Source: JACMNW01 sp031413495
GTDB lineage: Bacteria > Pseudomonadota > Alphaproteobacteria > Rhodobacterales > Rhodobacteraceae
Length of the DNA: 17,177 nucleotides
Assembly (NCBI GenBank): GCA_031413495.1
Contig: JANOFE010000079.1
Coordinates: 1-17,177, forward strand
Direction of reading: 5' to 3'
Numbering within the stretch: position 1 is the first letter of the stretch; each line of letters begins with the position of its first letter. The notes under the pieces were generated by a model that saw nothing but the letters and a program-made list of their open reading frames with translations, was not told the origin of the DNA and did not search any database. This document shows positions 7,357 through 14,640 of this stretch, piece by piece. The translations under genes were made by a program, and so were the position numbers.

Positions 7357-7723
7357 GACCCACGAATCGCACTGCATTGCTGGGGAAAGCGCGGTCTTGC
7401 CTGTGCCATATTACTTTTCGGCTTTGATCGGAATGGCTTCGGCAAAAGCTTTAGTTTGTTGCGATGCAAAAGCCCGGCCCTTTTCCTTTTCAGCGGTTGC
7501 AGTGATACCATATTGAAAAGGCGCTACATTTCATCCTGCGCTGTCAAAATATTTACAAAAAGTGATAAAAGTTCGTCAATATATTTACAAGAAAATCTAT
7601 ATATTAAAAAGAGTTACCAAATTATTTACTTTTGCGTTACAGTCGCCCCAAAGATTGCGACGCTGCTTTGCGGCGGGTAAGAAGGGGCAAGCCGCGTTAG
7701 GCTTGCTTGAGGGGGAAATTGCT
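7357..7723. other. AT-rich non-coding leader region upstream of acs
   Basis: About 370 bases without a credible gene. The part from roughly 7540 to 7635 is strikingly AT-rich compared with the rest of the window. It contains three ATTTAC elements at 7551, 7583 and 7624. TTTG and CAAA half-sites face each other at 7455-7470. A promoter-like pair lies at 7614-7619 (TTACCA) and 7638-7643 (TACAGT), spaced 18 bases, which would start transcription near 7650. The longest open frame here begins inside the preceding terminator and has unusual composition (rich in Phe, Ser, Ile, Cys), so I do not call it. The region most likely carries the regulated acs promoter. Confidence 0.5.
7687..7706 (+). promoter_or_regulatory. 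stem-loop next to the acs ribosome binding site
   Basis: GCAAGCC (7687-7693) pairs perfectly with GGCTTGC (7700-7706) around a six-base loop. The stem ends three bases before the ribosome binding site GAGGGGG (7709-7715), which itself is eight bases from the acs ATG. There is no T-run, so it is not a terminator. It may stabilise the 5' end of the mRNA or modulate ribosome access. Confidence 0.5.
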
Positions 7724-9688
7724 ATGTCTGATCTGGTACGCGCGCAGGAGGTTTATACAGCCTCTGCCGATTTCGTTGCCTCGGCGCATGTGGATGCAGC
7801 GGGCTACGCACGCATGTATGCAGCATCGGTAACCGATCCAGATGCATTTTGGGCTGAACAGGGCCACCGGATTGACTGGATCAAGGATTACACGCTTGTC
7901 CAGAACAGCAGTTTTGATCTGGGCCGCGTGTCGATCAAATGGTTCGAAGATGGCACGCTGAACGTGTCAGCCAATTGCATTGATCGCCACATGGTAACGC
8001 GCGGCGCACAAACGGCGATTATCTGGGAACCGGACGATCCGAAAACGCCGTCGCGGCACATCACATATGCCCAGCTTCTGGAAAATACCTGCCGGATGGC
8101 GAATGTGCTGAAAGCGCAAGGTGTTTCGCGCGGTGACCGGGTGGTGATTTATATGCCGATGATCCCGGAGGCGGCCTATGCCATGCTGGCCTGCGCGCGG
8201 ATTGGGGCAATTCATTCCATTGTTTTTGCAGGGTTTTCGGCAGATGCGCTGGCAAACCGGATCAATGATTCCGCGGCCAAGGTGTTGATAACGGCTGATT
8301 TTGCGCCGCGTGGCGGCAAGAAAACCGCGCTGAAAGATGCGGCGGATGCGGCCTTGTTGCATTGCGATGACCGGGTGAAAAGCTTGGTGGTAAAGCACAC
8401 CGGCGATCAGACATCCTGGGTCGATGGCCGCGATATTGATCTGCTGGCGGAAATGGCCGCCGCTGCCCCCTATTGCGCCTATACTGAAATGGGGGCGGAA
8501 GATCCGCTGTTCATACTGTATACGTCAGGGTCGACAGGCAAACCAAAGGGCGTCGTGCATACCTCTGGCGGCTATCTGGTTTATGCCGCAATGACGCATC
8601 AGATCAGCTTTGATTACCATGATGGCGATGTGTTCTGGTGCACCGCCGATGTGGGTTGGGTGACGGGGCATAGCTATATCATCTACGGTCCCTTGGCGAA
8701 CGGGGCCACGACGGTGATGTTTGAAGGGGTGCCCACCTATCCAGACGCCGGGCGGTTTTGGGAAGTGTGCGCCAAGCACAAGGTGACGCAGTTCTACACC
8801 GCGCCCACCGCCATTCGCGCGCTGATGGCCCAAGGGTCCGACTGGGTGGAAAAGCACGATCTGTCGTCGCTAAAATTGCTGGGATCAGTTGGCGAGCCGA
8901 TCAATCCAGAAGCATGGAATTGGTATAATGTGCATGTCGGCAAAGGCACGCGGCCGATTGTTGATACGTTCTGGCAAACCGAAACCGGTGGTCATCTGAT
9001 CACGCCTTTGCCGGGGGCGGTGCCACAAAAGCCGGGATCAGCGACGTTGCCATTCTTTGGTGTAAAGCCAGTGGTTCTGGACCCGGCTACGGCGGCGGTG
9101 CAGACAACAGTCGAAGCCGACGGTGTGTTGTGTATTGCCGACAGTTGGCCCGGCCAGATGCGCACCCTTTGGGGCGATCATGCCCGCTTTGAAGAGGCCT
9201 ATTTCAGCCAGTATCCGGGCTTTTACTTTACCGGTGACGGCTGTCGGCGCGATGCAGAAGGCTATTACTGGATCACCGGCCGGGTGGATGATGTGATCAA
9301 CGTCTCCGGCCACCGGATGGGCACGGCCGAGGTGGAATCTGCATTGGTCGCCCACCCCGATGTGGCCGAAGCGGCGGTGGTGGGCTATCCGCATGACATC
9401 AAGGGGCAGGGTATCTATGCCTATGTGACCCTGATGAAGGGGGTCGTGGCGACTGACCCCTTGCGCAAATCGCTGGAGGCTTGGGTGCGCACCGAAATTG
9501 GCCCGATTGCCAAGCCTGATCTTATTCAATGGGCGCCGGGCCTGCCGAAAACACGCTCTGGCAAGATCATGCGCCGCATACTGCGCAAGATCGCCGAGAA
9601 TGATTTCGCCGCATTGGGGGATATTTCCACATTGGCAGATCCGTCGGTGGTGGAAGAACTGATAGCCAACCGGATGAACCGGGGCTGA
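7724..9688 (+). CDS. acs: acetyl-CoA synthetase (AMP-forming acetate--CoA ligase)
   Basis: Activates acetate with ATP to acetyl-AMP and then transfers it to CoA, feeding acetate into central metabolism in the cytoplasm. The adenylation loop YTSGSTGKPKG lies at residues 266-276. FWQTETGG at 416 keeps the tryptophan (Trp417) that restricts the acyl pocket to acetate in Acs, though the preceding Trp of enteric Acs is Phe here. YFTGDGCRRDAEGYYWITGR forms the hinge region, and PKTRSGK ends in the conserved catalytic lysine Lys614, the site of acetylation control in the family. A length of 654 residues is normal. The ATG at 7724 is set by GAGGGGG eight bases upstream. A propionyl-CoA ligase is less likely given the Trp and the length. 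An MFS transporter follows 162 bases downstream. Confidence 0.95.
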   Translation: MSDLVRAQEVYTASADFVASAHVDAAGYARMYAASVTDPDAFWAEQGHRIDWIKDYTLVQNSSFDLGRVSIKWFEDGTLNVSANCIDRHMVTRGAQTAIIWEPDDPKTPSRHITYAQLLENTCRMANVLKAQGVSRGDRVVIYMPMIPEAAYAMLACARIGAIHSIVFAGFSADALANRINDSAAKVLITADFAPRGGKKTALKDAADAALLHCDDRVKSLVVKHTGDQTSWVDGRDIDLLAEMAAAAPYCAYTEMGAEDPLFILYTSGSTGKPKGVVHTSGGYLVYAAMTHQISFDYHDGDVFWCTADVGWVTGHSYIIYGPLANGATTVMFEGVPTYPDAGRFWEVCAKHKVTQFYTAPTAIRALMAQGSDWVEKHDLSSLKLLGSVGEPINPEAWNWYNVHVGKGTRPIVDTFWQTETGGHLITPLPGAVPQKPGSATLPFFGVKPVVLDPATAAVQTTVEADGVLCIADSWPGQMRTLWGDHARFEEAYFSQYPGFYFTGDGCRRDAEGYYWITGRVDDVINVSGHRMGTAEVESALVAHPDVAEAAVVGYPHDIKGQGIYAYVTLMKGVVATDPLRKSLEAWVRTEIGPIAKPDLIQWAPGLPKTRSGKIMRRILRKIAENDFAALGDISTLADPSVVEELIANRMNRG

Positions 9689-9700
9689 CAACGGGATTGG

Positions 9701-9727
9701 CCGCGCCCGGCTTACCATAGGGCGCGG
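9701..9727 (+). promoter_or_regulatory. stem-loop without U-tract in the acs-MFS gap
   Basis: CCGCGCCC (9701-9708) pairs perfectly with GGGCGCGG (9720-9727) across an 11-base loop, starting 12 bases after the acs stop. It is followed by a purine-rich stretch rather than T residues, so it is not a standard intrinsic terminator. It may protect the acs transcript 3' end or partially attenuate read-through into the transporter gene. Confidence 0.5.
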
Positions 9728-9850
9728 AGAGGGAGACGACGATCATCGGTTATGTGGCCAAACCCTGCCTTGGTGGGGATCAGCGAAGCATTGCCAATGG
9801 TAACCATAGAAAACCGGCACAAGGCCGGATCAACAGGGAGGACGCCAGTC

Positions 9851-11944
9851 ATGGCAAACGTAACGGCAGATATCGGGGCAAGATCGCGCCCGATGACCCG
9901 CGAAGAGAAGAAGGTTATCCTTGCTTCGTCTGCGGGCACCATTTTCGAATGGTATGATTTTTATCTCTTCGGCTCACTTGCCGCAGTCATCGGCGCGCAG
10001 TTCTTTGCGCCCTTCCCGGAAGCCACACGCAACGTGTTTGCGCTGCTGGCCTTTGCGGCAGGTTTCATCGTGCGCCCGTTTGGCGCGCTGGTGTTCGGGT
10101 CCATCGGGGATTTGGTCGGGCGGAAATACACCTTCCTGATGACGATCCTGATCATGGGTCTTTCGACCTTCTTTGTGGGACTTTTGCCCAGCTACCAAAG
10201 CTGGGGCATGGCGGCACCGATCATCCTGATCGCGCTGCGCATGTTGCAGGGCTTGGCGCTTGGTGGCGAATATGGCGGGGCGGCAATCTATGTGGCCGAA
10301 CATGCGCCCGCCAACCAGCGCGGATACTTTACCGCGTTTATCCAGACCACTGCGACACTGGGCCTTTTGCTGTCGCTGATCGTGATCGTGTCGGTCCAGG
10401 GCTATGTCAACGGCAACTACCCTGACCAACCGATGCTGGATGCGGCGGGCGTTGCGTTGATGAACGCCGATGGCACACCGCAGCTGATGAAGGCGTTTAA
10501 CGCTTGGGGCTGGCGCGTGCCATTCCTGATGTCAATCTTCCTGCTTGGCATTTCGCTTTACATTCGGTTGCAGATGAATGAATCGCCTGCTTTCAAGAAG
10601 ATGAAAGACGAAGGTGCGCAGTCCAAAGCACCGTTGCGCGAAGCGTTCGGCACTTGGAAGAACGGCAAGATCGCGATTATCGCGCTGCTGGGCCTGACGG
10701 CTGGTCAAGCGGTGGTTTGGTATTCAGGTCAGTTCTATGCGCTGTTCTTTATGCAAAACGTCATCAAGGTAGACAGCTTTACCGCCAACGTATTGGTGGC
10801 TTGGTCATTGATCCTTGGCACCGGTGGCTTCCTGTTCTTCGGGTCGCTGTCCGACAAGATTGGCCGCAAGCCGATTATTCTGGCGGGTTGCTTGATTGCG
10901 GCCATCACATACTTTCCGGTGTTCAAGTTCCTGACCCAAACTGCCAACCCAGTACTGTATTCTGCCCAGCAGACCCCGGTCGTGGTGTCAGCCGATCCTG
11001 CCGATTGCTCGTTCCAGTTCAACCCGACAGGCACGGTCAAATTCACCAACTCTTGCGACATTGTAAAAGCACAACTGTCGCGAACATCGGTTAATTCAAC
11101 CACGGTTGATGCCGCCGCCGGTGCAATGACAACCGTAAAAGTCGGCGAGACGGAAGTCACAGCCTACGACGCCGGTGCCAACACCGCAGCGATCAACGCA
11201 GCCAAGGCAGGTCTGGAAGAGGCAAAGACAGCAATAGATGCGGCAGTTCTGACGCCGCTGACCGACGCTGAAAAGGCACTGGCAGCTGCCAAGGCCGTTG
11301 CAGCAACGGCTGATGGTGCGCTGAAGAAAGTTGCAGCTGGCACTGATGAGGCCGCCAAGACCGCGGCCCAGGCAGCCCTTGATGCGGCCACCGCGGCAGT
11401 AGCCCCGGCTCAGGCGGCATTGGACGCAGCCCGTGCAACCGTTCCGGCGGCGGCACTGGCAGGGTATGATGCGGCGGCGGCCACACTGGCAGCCGAAAAT
11501 GGCGTCAAGGGTGCGTTTGAAAAGGCGCTGAACGACGCGCTGAAAGCAGCGGGTTATCCGCTGGTTGCAGCCGACAATACCTCTATCGCTAAGGCTGAAA
11601 ACTTCCTCGACATCTTCACCGCGCAAAAGCTGACGTTGATTGCGGTGCTGACCTACCTGATCATCCTTGTGACGATGGTCTACGGCCCGATTGCGGCCAT
11701 GCTGGTGGAACTGTTCCCAACCCGCATCCGCTATTCTGGCCTGTCACTGCCCTATCATATCGGCAACGGCTGGTTCGGTGGCTTGCTGCCGGCGACGGCA
11801 TTCGCCATCTCGGCCCAGTCCGGCAACATCTATGCGGGCCTGTGGTATGCGATTGTGGTGGCGGTGATGACGGTGGTGATCGGTGCGATCTTCGTACCAA
11901 ACGGCACCCACAAGAAAGACATCTTCGCCGATGATCAGAAGTAA
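9851..11944 (+). CDS. MFS transporter, metabolite:H+ symporter (MHS) type, with large periplasmic insertion
   Basis: A 697-residue inner-membrane carrier, against about 430-550 for the family. Twelve helices can be traced. FEWYDFYLFGSLA in helix 1, GDLVGRK after helix 2, RMLQGLALGGEYGG in helix 4 and SDKIGRK after helix 8 are MHS-family hallmarks (ProP, KgtP, ShiA type), so proton-coupled uptake is likely. Between helix 9 and helix 10, on the periplasmic side, residues about 362-590 form an extra domain. It has Cys386 and Cys402, which could form a disulfide, and a long Ala-rich segment of probable coiled coil. The helix 5-6 loop is also extended. The ATG at 9851 is supported by GGGAGG nine bases upstream. 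The position after acs suggests acetate or another short carboxylate as substrate; this is inference. A terminator follows. Confidence 0.87.
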   Translation: MANVTADIGARSRPMTREEKKVILASSAGTIFEWYDFYLFGSLAAVIGAQFFAPFPEATRNVFALLAFAAGFIVRPFGALVFGSIGDLVGRKYTFLMTILIMGLSTFFVGLLPSYQSWGMAAPIILIALRMLQGLALGGEYGGAAIYVAEHAPANQRGYFTAFIQTTATLGLLLSLIVIVSVQGYVNGNYPDQPMLDAAGVALMNADGTPQLMKAFNAWGWRVPFLMSIFLLGISLYIRLQMNESPAFKKMKDEGAQSKAPLREAFGTWKNGKIAIIALLGLTAGQAVVWYSGQFYALFFMQNVIKVDSFTANVLVAWSLILGTGGFLFFGSLSDKIGRKPIILAGCLIAAITYFPVFKFLTQTANPVLYSAQQTPVVVSADPADCSFQFNPTGTVKFTNSCDIVKAQLSRTSVNSTTVDAAAGAMTTVKVGETEVTAYDAGANTAAINAAKAGLEEAKTAIDAAVLTPLTDAEKALAAAKAVAATADGALKKVAAGTDEAAKTAAQAALDAATAAVAPAQAALDAARATVPAAALAGYDAAAATLAAENGVKGAFEKALNDALKAAGYPLVAADNTSIAKAENFLDIFTAQKLTLIAVLTYLIILVTMVYGPIAAMLVELFPTRIRYSGLSLPYHIGNGWFGGLLPATAFAISAQSGNIYAGLWYAIVVAVMTVVIGAIFVPNGTHKKDIFADDQK

Positions 11945-11968
11945 TCTTTGCTTGATTGAATAGTGGGG

Positions 11969-12001
11969 TCAGGCCGGGGTCATACCCGGCCTGATTTTTT
12001 T
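11969..12001 (+). terminator. intrinsic terminator after the MFS gene
   Basis: A perfect ten-base-pair stem, TCAGGCCGGG (11969-11978) with CCCGGCCTGA (11985-11994), with a six-base loop and seven T residues at 11995-12001. It lies 24 bases after the MFS stop codon. It ends ten bases before the 3' end of the convergent membrane-protein gene, whose transcript would read through it in reverse with only a weak U-run. Confidence 0.92.
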
Positions 12002-12011
12002 GCCACAAGGC

Positions 12012-12293
12012 TTAGCTGCGAAACCGTTTGTACGCTGCAAAACCGCCAAGTGCTGCCGCCAGAATGATCAGGTTTGCGACAAGACCTACCGCGACCAGCC
12101 GCCAAAAAGGTTCCGTGCTTTGGGATTGCAGGGTGGACGGGATCATAACCGCGACGAAAATCACCCCGAAGATCAGCGGCAAAATCCAACCGGTTGCCGC
12201 CACATTCCGTTTCGCGGTGATGATCAAAGCAATCATCAGTCCGATGCGAAACAAATCGGTCAGTTGTGATGTTAGGATGTCAATCAATGGCAT
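12012..12293 (-). CDS. small membrane protein, three predicted helices, function unknown
   Basis: A 93-residue protein that is almost entirely hydrophobic. Three membrane segments can be seen, at about residues 14-28, 36-53 and 64-88, separated by AKRNVAATG and a polar SQSTEP loop. It ends with the basic tail YKRFRS. The ATG at 12293 is preferred because GGGGGAG lies five to six bases upstream on the minus strand. A longer in-frame reading from 12377 would overlap truA and add a hydrophilic stretch. It lies 55 bases downstream of truA on the same strand and is likely co-transcribed with it. I do not recognise the family. It has no visible catalytic motif. Confidence 0.7.
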   Translation of the reverse strand: MPLIDILTSQLTDLFRIGLMIALIITAKRNVAATGWILPLIFGVIFVAVMIPSTLQSQSTEPFWRLVAVGLVANLIILAAALGGFAAYKRFRS

Positions 12294-12348
12294 TAAAGCT
12301 CCCCCATTTTCATCGTGGTATAAATATCCATCTTTTAGGTCTACGCCA

Positions 12349-13116
12349 TCACGCGAAGGGGTCGGTCGGATACCCAACGCCCGTCAAATATAACCCTTGC
12401 GGCGGGCACACCGGGCCGCAGGCGGCACGATCTTTTGCGGCCAATGCTGTTTTCACATCGACGGCTTGCCAAGACCCGGCACCCACGCGTTCCAACGTGC
12501 CAACGATGGACCGCACCTGATTGTGCAGAAAACTGCGGGCGCGCAGGGTGAACCGAAATTCGGTGCCACCGGGATAATTGTGCTGGTCAACCGTGATGGC
12601 ATCCAGCGTTTTCATCGGTGAATTTGCCTGACAAAGCGTTGACCGAAAGGTCGTAAAATCATGATGCCCGATCAGATGCGCCGCCCCTTCGCGCAATGCC
12701 TGCAGCGACAACGGATGCAACACTTGCCAGACCAAACCCCGGTCATGGGTGACGGGCGCGCGCCGCTGCACAAGGCGAAACAGATAGCGCCTTTCAATCG
12801 CGGAAAACCTTGCATGGAAATCATCCGGCACTTTGGCCAATGCCACGATTGATACCGGGGCTGGGCGCAAATGCGCGTTGATTGCCCCCATCAGACGATG
12901 CGTGTCCCAGTCCTTGGTCAGATCGCAATGCGCCACCTGCGCCAGCCCATGCACGCCCGCATCTGTGCGGCCTGCGGCGGCGATGGTTTGGGGGGGATCA
13001 AGCTGTGCCAAGGCCGCTTCGACCACACCTTGCACGGTCGGCTGGTCGTCAGACTGGCGTTGCCATCCGTTGAACGGGCCGCCATCATACTCGATTTTCA
13101 GGGCATATCTTGGCAT
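12349..13116 (-). CDS. truA: tRNA pseudouridine(38-40) synthase TruA
   Basis: Isomerises uridines at positions 38-40 of the tRNA anticodon stem-loop in the cytoplasm. The signature AAAGRTDAGVHG carries the catalytic aspartate at Asp52. Other family blocks are YDGGPFNGWQRQ near the N-terminus, the FHARFSAIERRYLFRL region and RARSFLHNQVRSIVGTLERVG towards the C-terminus. A length of 255 residues is normal. The ATG start at 13116 fits the family N-terminus (MPRYALKIEYDG), although the upstream ribosome binding site is weak. It is divergent from ycjX, with 114 bases between the two starts. A small membrane protein follows downstream. Confidence 0.96.
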   Translation of the reverse strand: MPRYALKIEYDGGPFNGWQRQSDDQPTVQGVVEAALAQLDPPQTIAAAGRTDAGVHGLAQVAHCDLTKDWDTHRLMGAINAHLRPAPVSIVALAKVPDDFHARFSAIERRYLFRLVQRRAPVTHDRGLVWQVLHPLSLQALREGAAHLIGHHDFTTFRSTLCQANSPMKTLDAITVDQHNYPGGTEFRFTLRARSFLHNQVRSIVGTLERVGAGSWQAVDVKTALAAKDRAACGPVCPPQGLYLTGVGYPTDPFA

Positions 13117-13230
13117 CCGTTGGGGTTACCGAAGGACGCAGCATGTGTCCAGTGTGGCGAGGTCTGCTTTCCCCCTACACATGGCAGGCGTGGGTGCTTA
13201 TGTTAAGGCGCAGCATAAGGGGCGCACCTA

Positions 13231-14640
13231 TTGGGTTTATTTTCCGTGACCGATGGTTTGACGCGCGGCGTTGAGGGGGCGGTTTCTTCTGTATCGCAAT
13301 CGCTGTTTGAGCCGGTGATCCGGCTGGGTGTCACCGGCCTTAGCCGGGCGGGCAAGACAGTGTTTATCACCGGGCTTGTCGCCAATCTGATGAACCGGGG
13401 CCGCATGCCGCAACTGCGCAGCGCTGGCCGGATCGAGGCCGCATTTTTGCAACCGCAACCCGATGATACCCTGCCGCGCTTTGATTATGAGGGGCATTTG
13501 GCGGCCTTGACCGGCGATGATCCGCATTGGCCCGCCTCAACCCGCGCGCTGTCCGAACTGCGGCTGTCGTTTCGGGTGCGGCCATCCGGGTTTTTCGCCA
13601 GCTTCGGTGGGCCGCGCACCCTGCATCTGGATATCGTCGATTATCCCGGCGAATGGCTGCTGGATTTGGCGCTGCTGGACAAGACCTATGCCGATTGGTC
13701 CGACGCCACGCTGACCCGCATCGCAAAACGTGCCCAAGCGCAGGATTTTATGGCGATTGCCCGCGCCGAAGATGGCGCTTTGCGGCTGGATGAGGCGCGG
13801 GCACAAGGTTTGGCCGCCAGCTATACCGCCTATCTGACCGCCGCACGCGATGCAGGTTTTTCCGACTGCACGCCGGGGCGGTTCTTGCTGCCCGGCGATC
13901 TGGCCGGATCACCGGTGCTGACGTTTGCGCCATTGCCGAAACCCACCTCCACCGCGCGGGGCAGCCTGTGGCGCGAAATGGACCGCCGCTATGAAGCGTA
14001 CAAATCCCGCGTCGTGACCCCATTTTTCCGCGATCATTTCGCCAAGATCGACCGCCAGATCGTGCTGGTTGATGCGCTGTCGGCCATTCACGCGGGCCCC
14101 CCTGCGGTTGAGGATTTGCGCCGCACCATGGCGGATGTGCTGTCGGCCTTTCGCCCCGGTCGCAACAGCTTTCTCACCAATTGGTTTGGCGGGCGGCGGG
14201 TGGAGCGGATTTTGTTTGCCGCCACCAAGGCCGATCATCTGCACCACAGCCAACACGCCGCCCTGACCGGGATTATGGAGGCGCTTTTGCGCGACGCCCG
14301 CGACCGCGCGGATTTTGCGGGCGCACGCACAGCGGCGATGTCGATTGCGTCTTTGCGTGCGACGGTCGAAGAAACCGTGCTGCGTGAAGGCGTTTCGCTT
14401 GATTGCGTGCGCGGTCGGCTTTTGTCCACGGGAAAGCAGGCCGTCATGTATCCCGGTGCGTTGCCAACCGATCCCGCCCGCATTTTGGCCCCCGCCCGGG
14501 CCGGGGCAGCGGCGTGGCTTGATGCCGACTATGCGATGATGGGCTTTGCGCCTGCACGAAGCAGTTTGAAACCCGGTGACGGGCCGCCGCATATCCGGTT
14601 GGACCGCGCGGCAGAGTTTTTGTTTGGGGATCGTTTGTAA
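13231..14640 (+). CDS. ycjX: YcjX family P-loop GTPase-like protein (DUF463)
   Basis: A 469-residue cytoplasmic P-loop protein of the YcjX family, linked in enterobacteria to envelope and heat stress and usually paired with YcjF. The Walker A/G1 motif GLSRAGKT lies at residues 36-43. A G3-like DYPGEW follows at 137, and a G4-like TKAD at 332-335. Together these support GTP binding, although the biochemical role is not settled. The TTG at 13231 is preferred over a GTG at 13246, because AAGGGG at 13217-13222 is eight bases upstream of the TTG, while the GTG would be over 20 bases away. The stop codon TAA abuts the ycjF ATG directly, so the two genes are an operon and probably translationally coupled. 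Confidence 0.92.
   Translation: MGLFSVTDGLTRGVEGAVSSVSQSLFEPVIRLGVTGLSRAGKTVFITGLVANLMNRGRMPQLRSAGRIEAAFLQPQPDDTLPRFDYEGHLAALTGDDPHWPASTRALSELRLSFRVRPSGFFASFGGPRTLHLDIVDYPGEWLLDLALLDKTYADWSDATLTRIAKRAQAQDFMAIARAEDGALRLDEARAQGLAASYTAYLTAARDAGFSDCTPGRFLLPGDLAGSPVLTFAPLPKPTSTARGSLWREMDRRYEAYKSRVVTPFFRDHFAKIDRQIVLVDALSAIHAGPPAVEDLRRTMADVLSAFRPGRNSFLTNWFGGRRVERILFAATKADHLHHSQHAALTGIMEALLRDARDRADFAGARTAAMSIASLRATVEETVLREGVSLDCVRGRLLSTGKQAVMYPGALPTDPARILAPARAGAAAWLDADYAMMGFAPARSSLKPGDGPPHIRLDRAAEFLFGDRL

Noticed and set aside
6753..7511. 252-codon minus-strand frame over the end of the beta-helix gene and its terminator
   Set aside because: It crosses a clear terminator and the AT-rich leader, has low-complexity His/Cys/Arg composition, and is antisense to a coherent protein.
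7324..7680. 118-codon frame in the acs leader
   Set aside because: It begins inside a terminator stem, has atypical codon and residue composition, and covers the likely promoter and its AT-rich elements.
9038..9718. 226-codon minus-strand frame opposite the end of acs
   Set aside because: Antisense shadow of a well-conserved enzyme, with no start signal or domain.
10935..11620. A separate gene or mobile insertion within the MFS gene
   Set aside because: The reading frame runs through without a break, codon use matches the flanks, and no terminal repeats or target duplications are visible. It is a protein domain, not an inserted element.
13142..13183. CATGTGT/ACACATG inverted repeat between truA and ycjX
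   Set aside because: Only seven base pairs with a 28-base loop. It is likely chance and is not positioned convincingly against either promoter.
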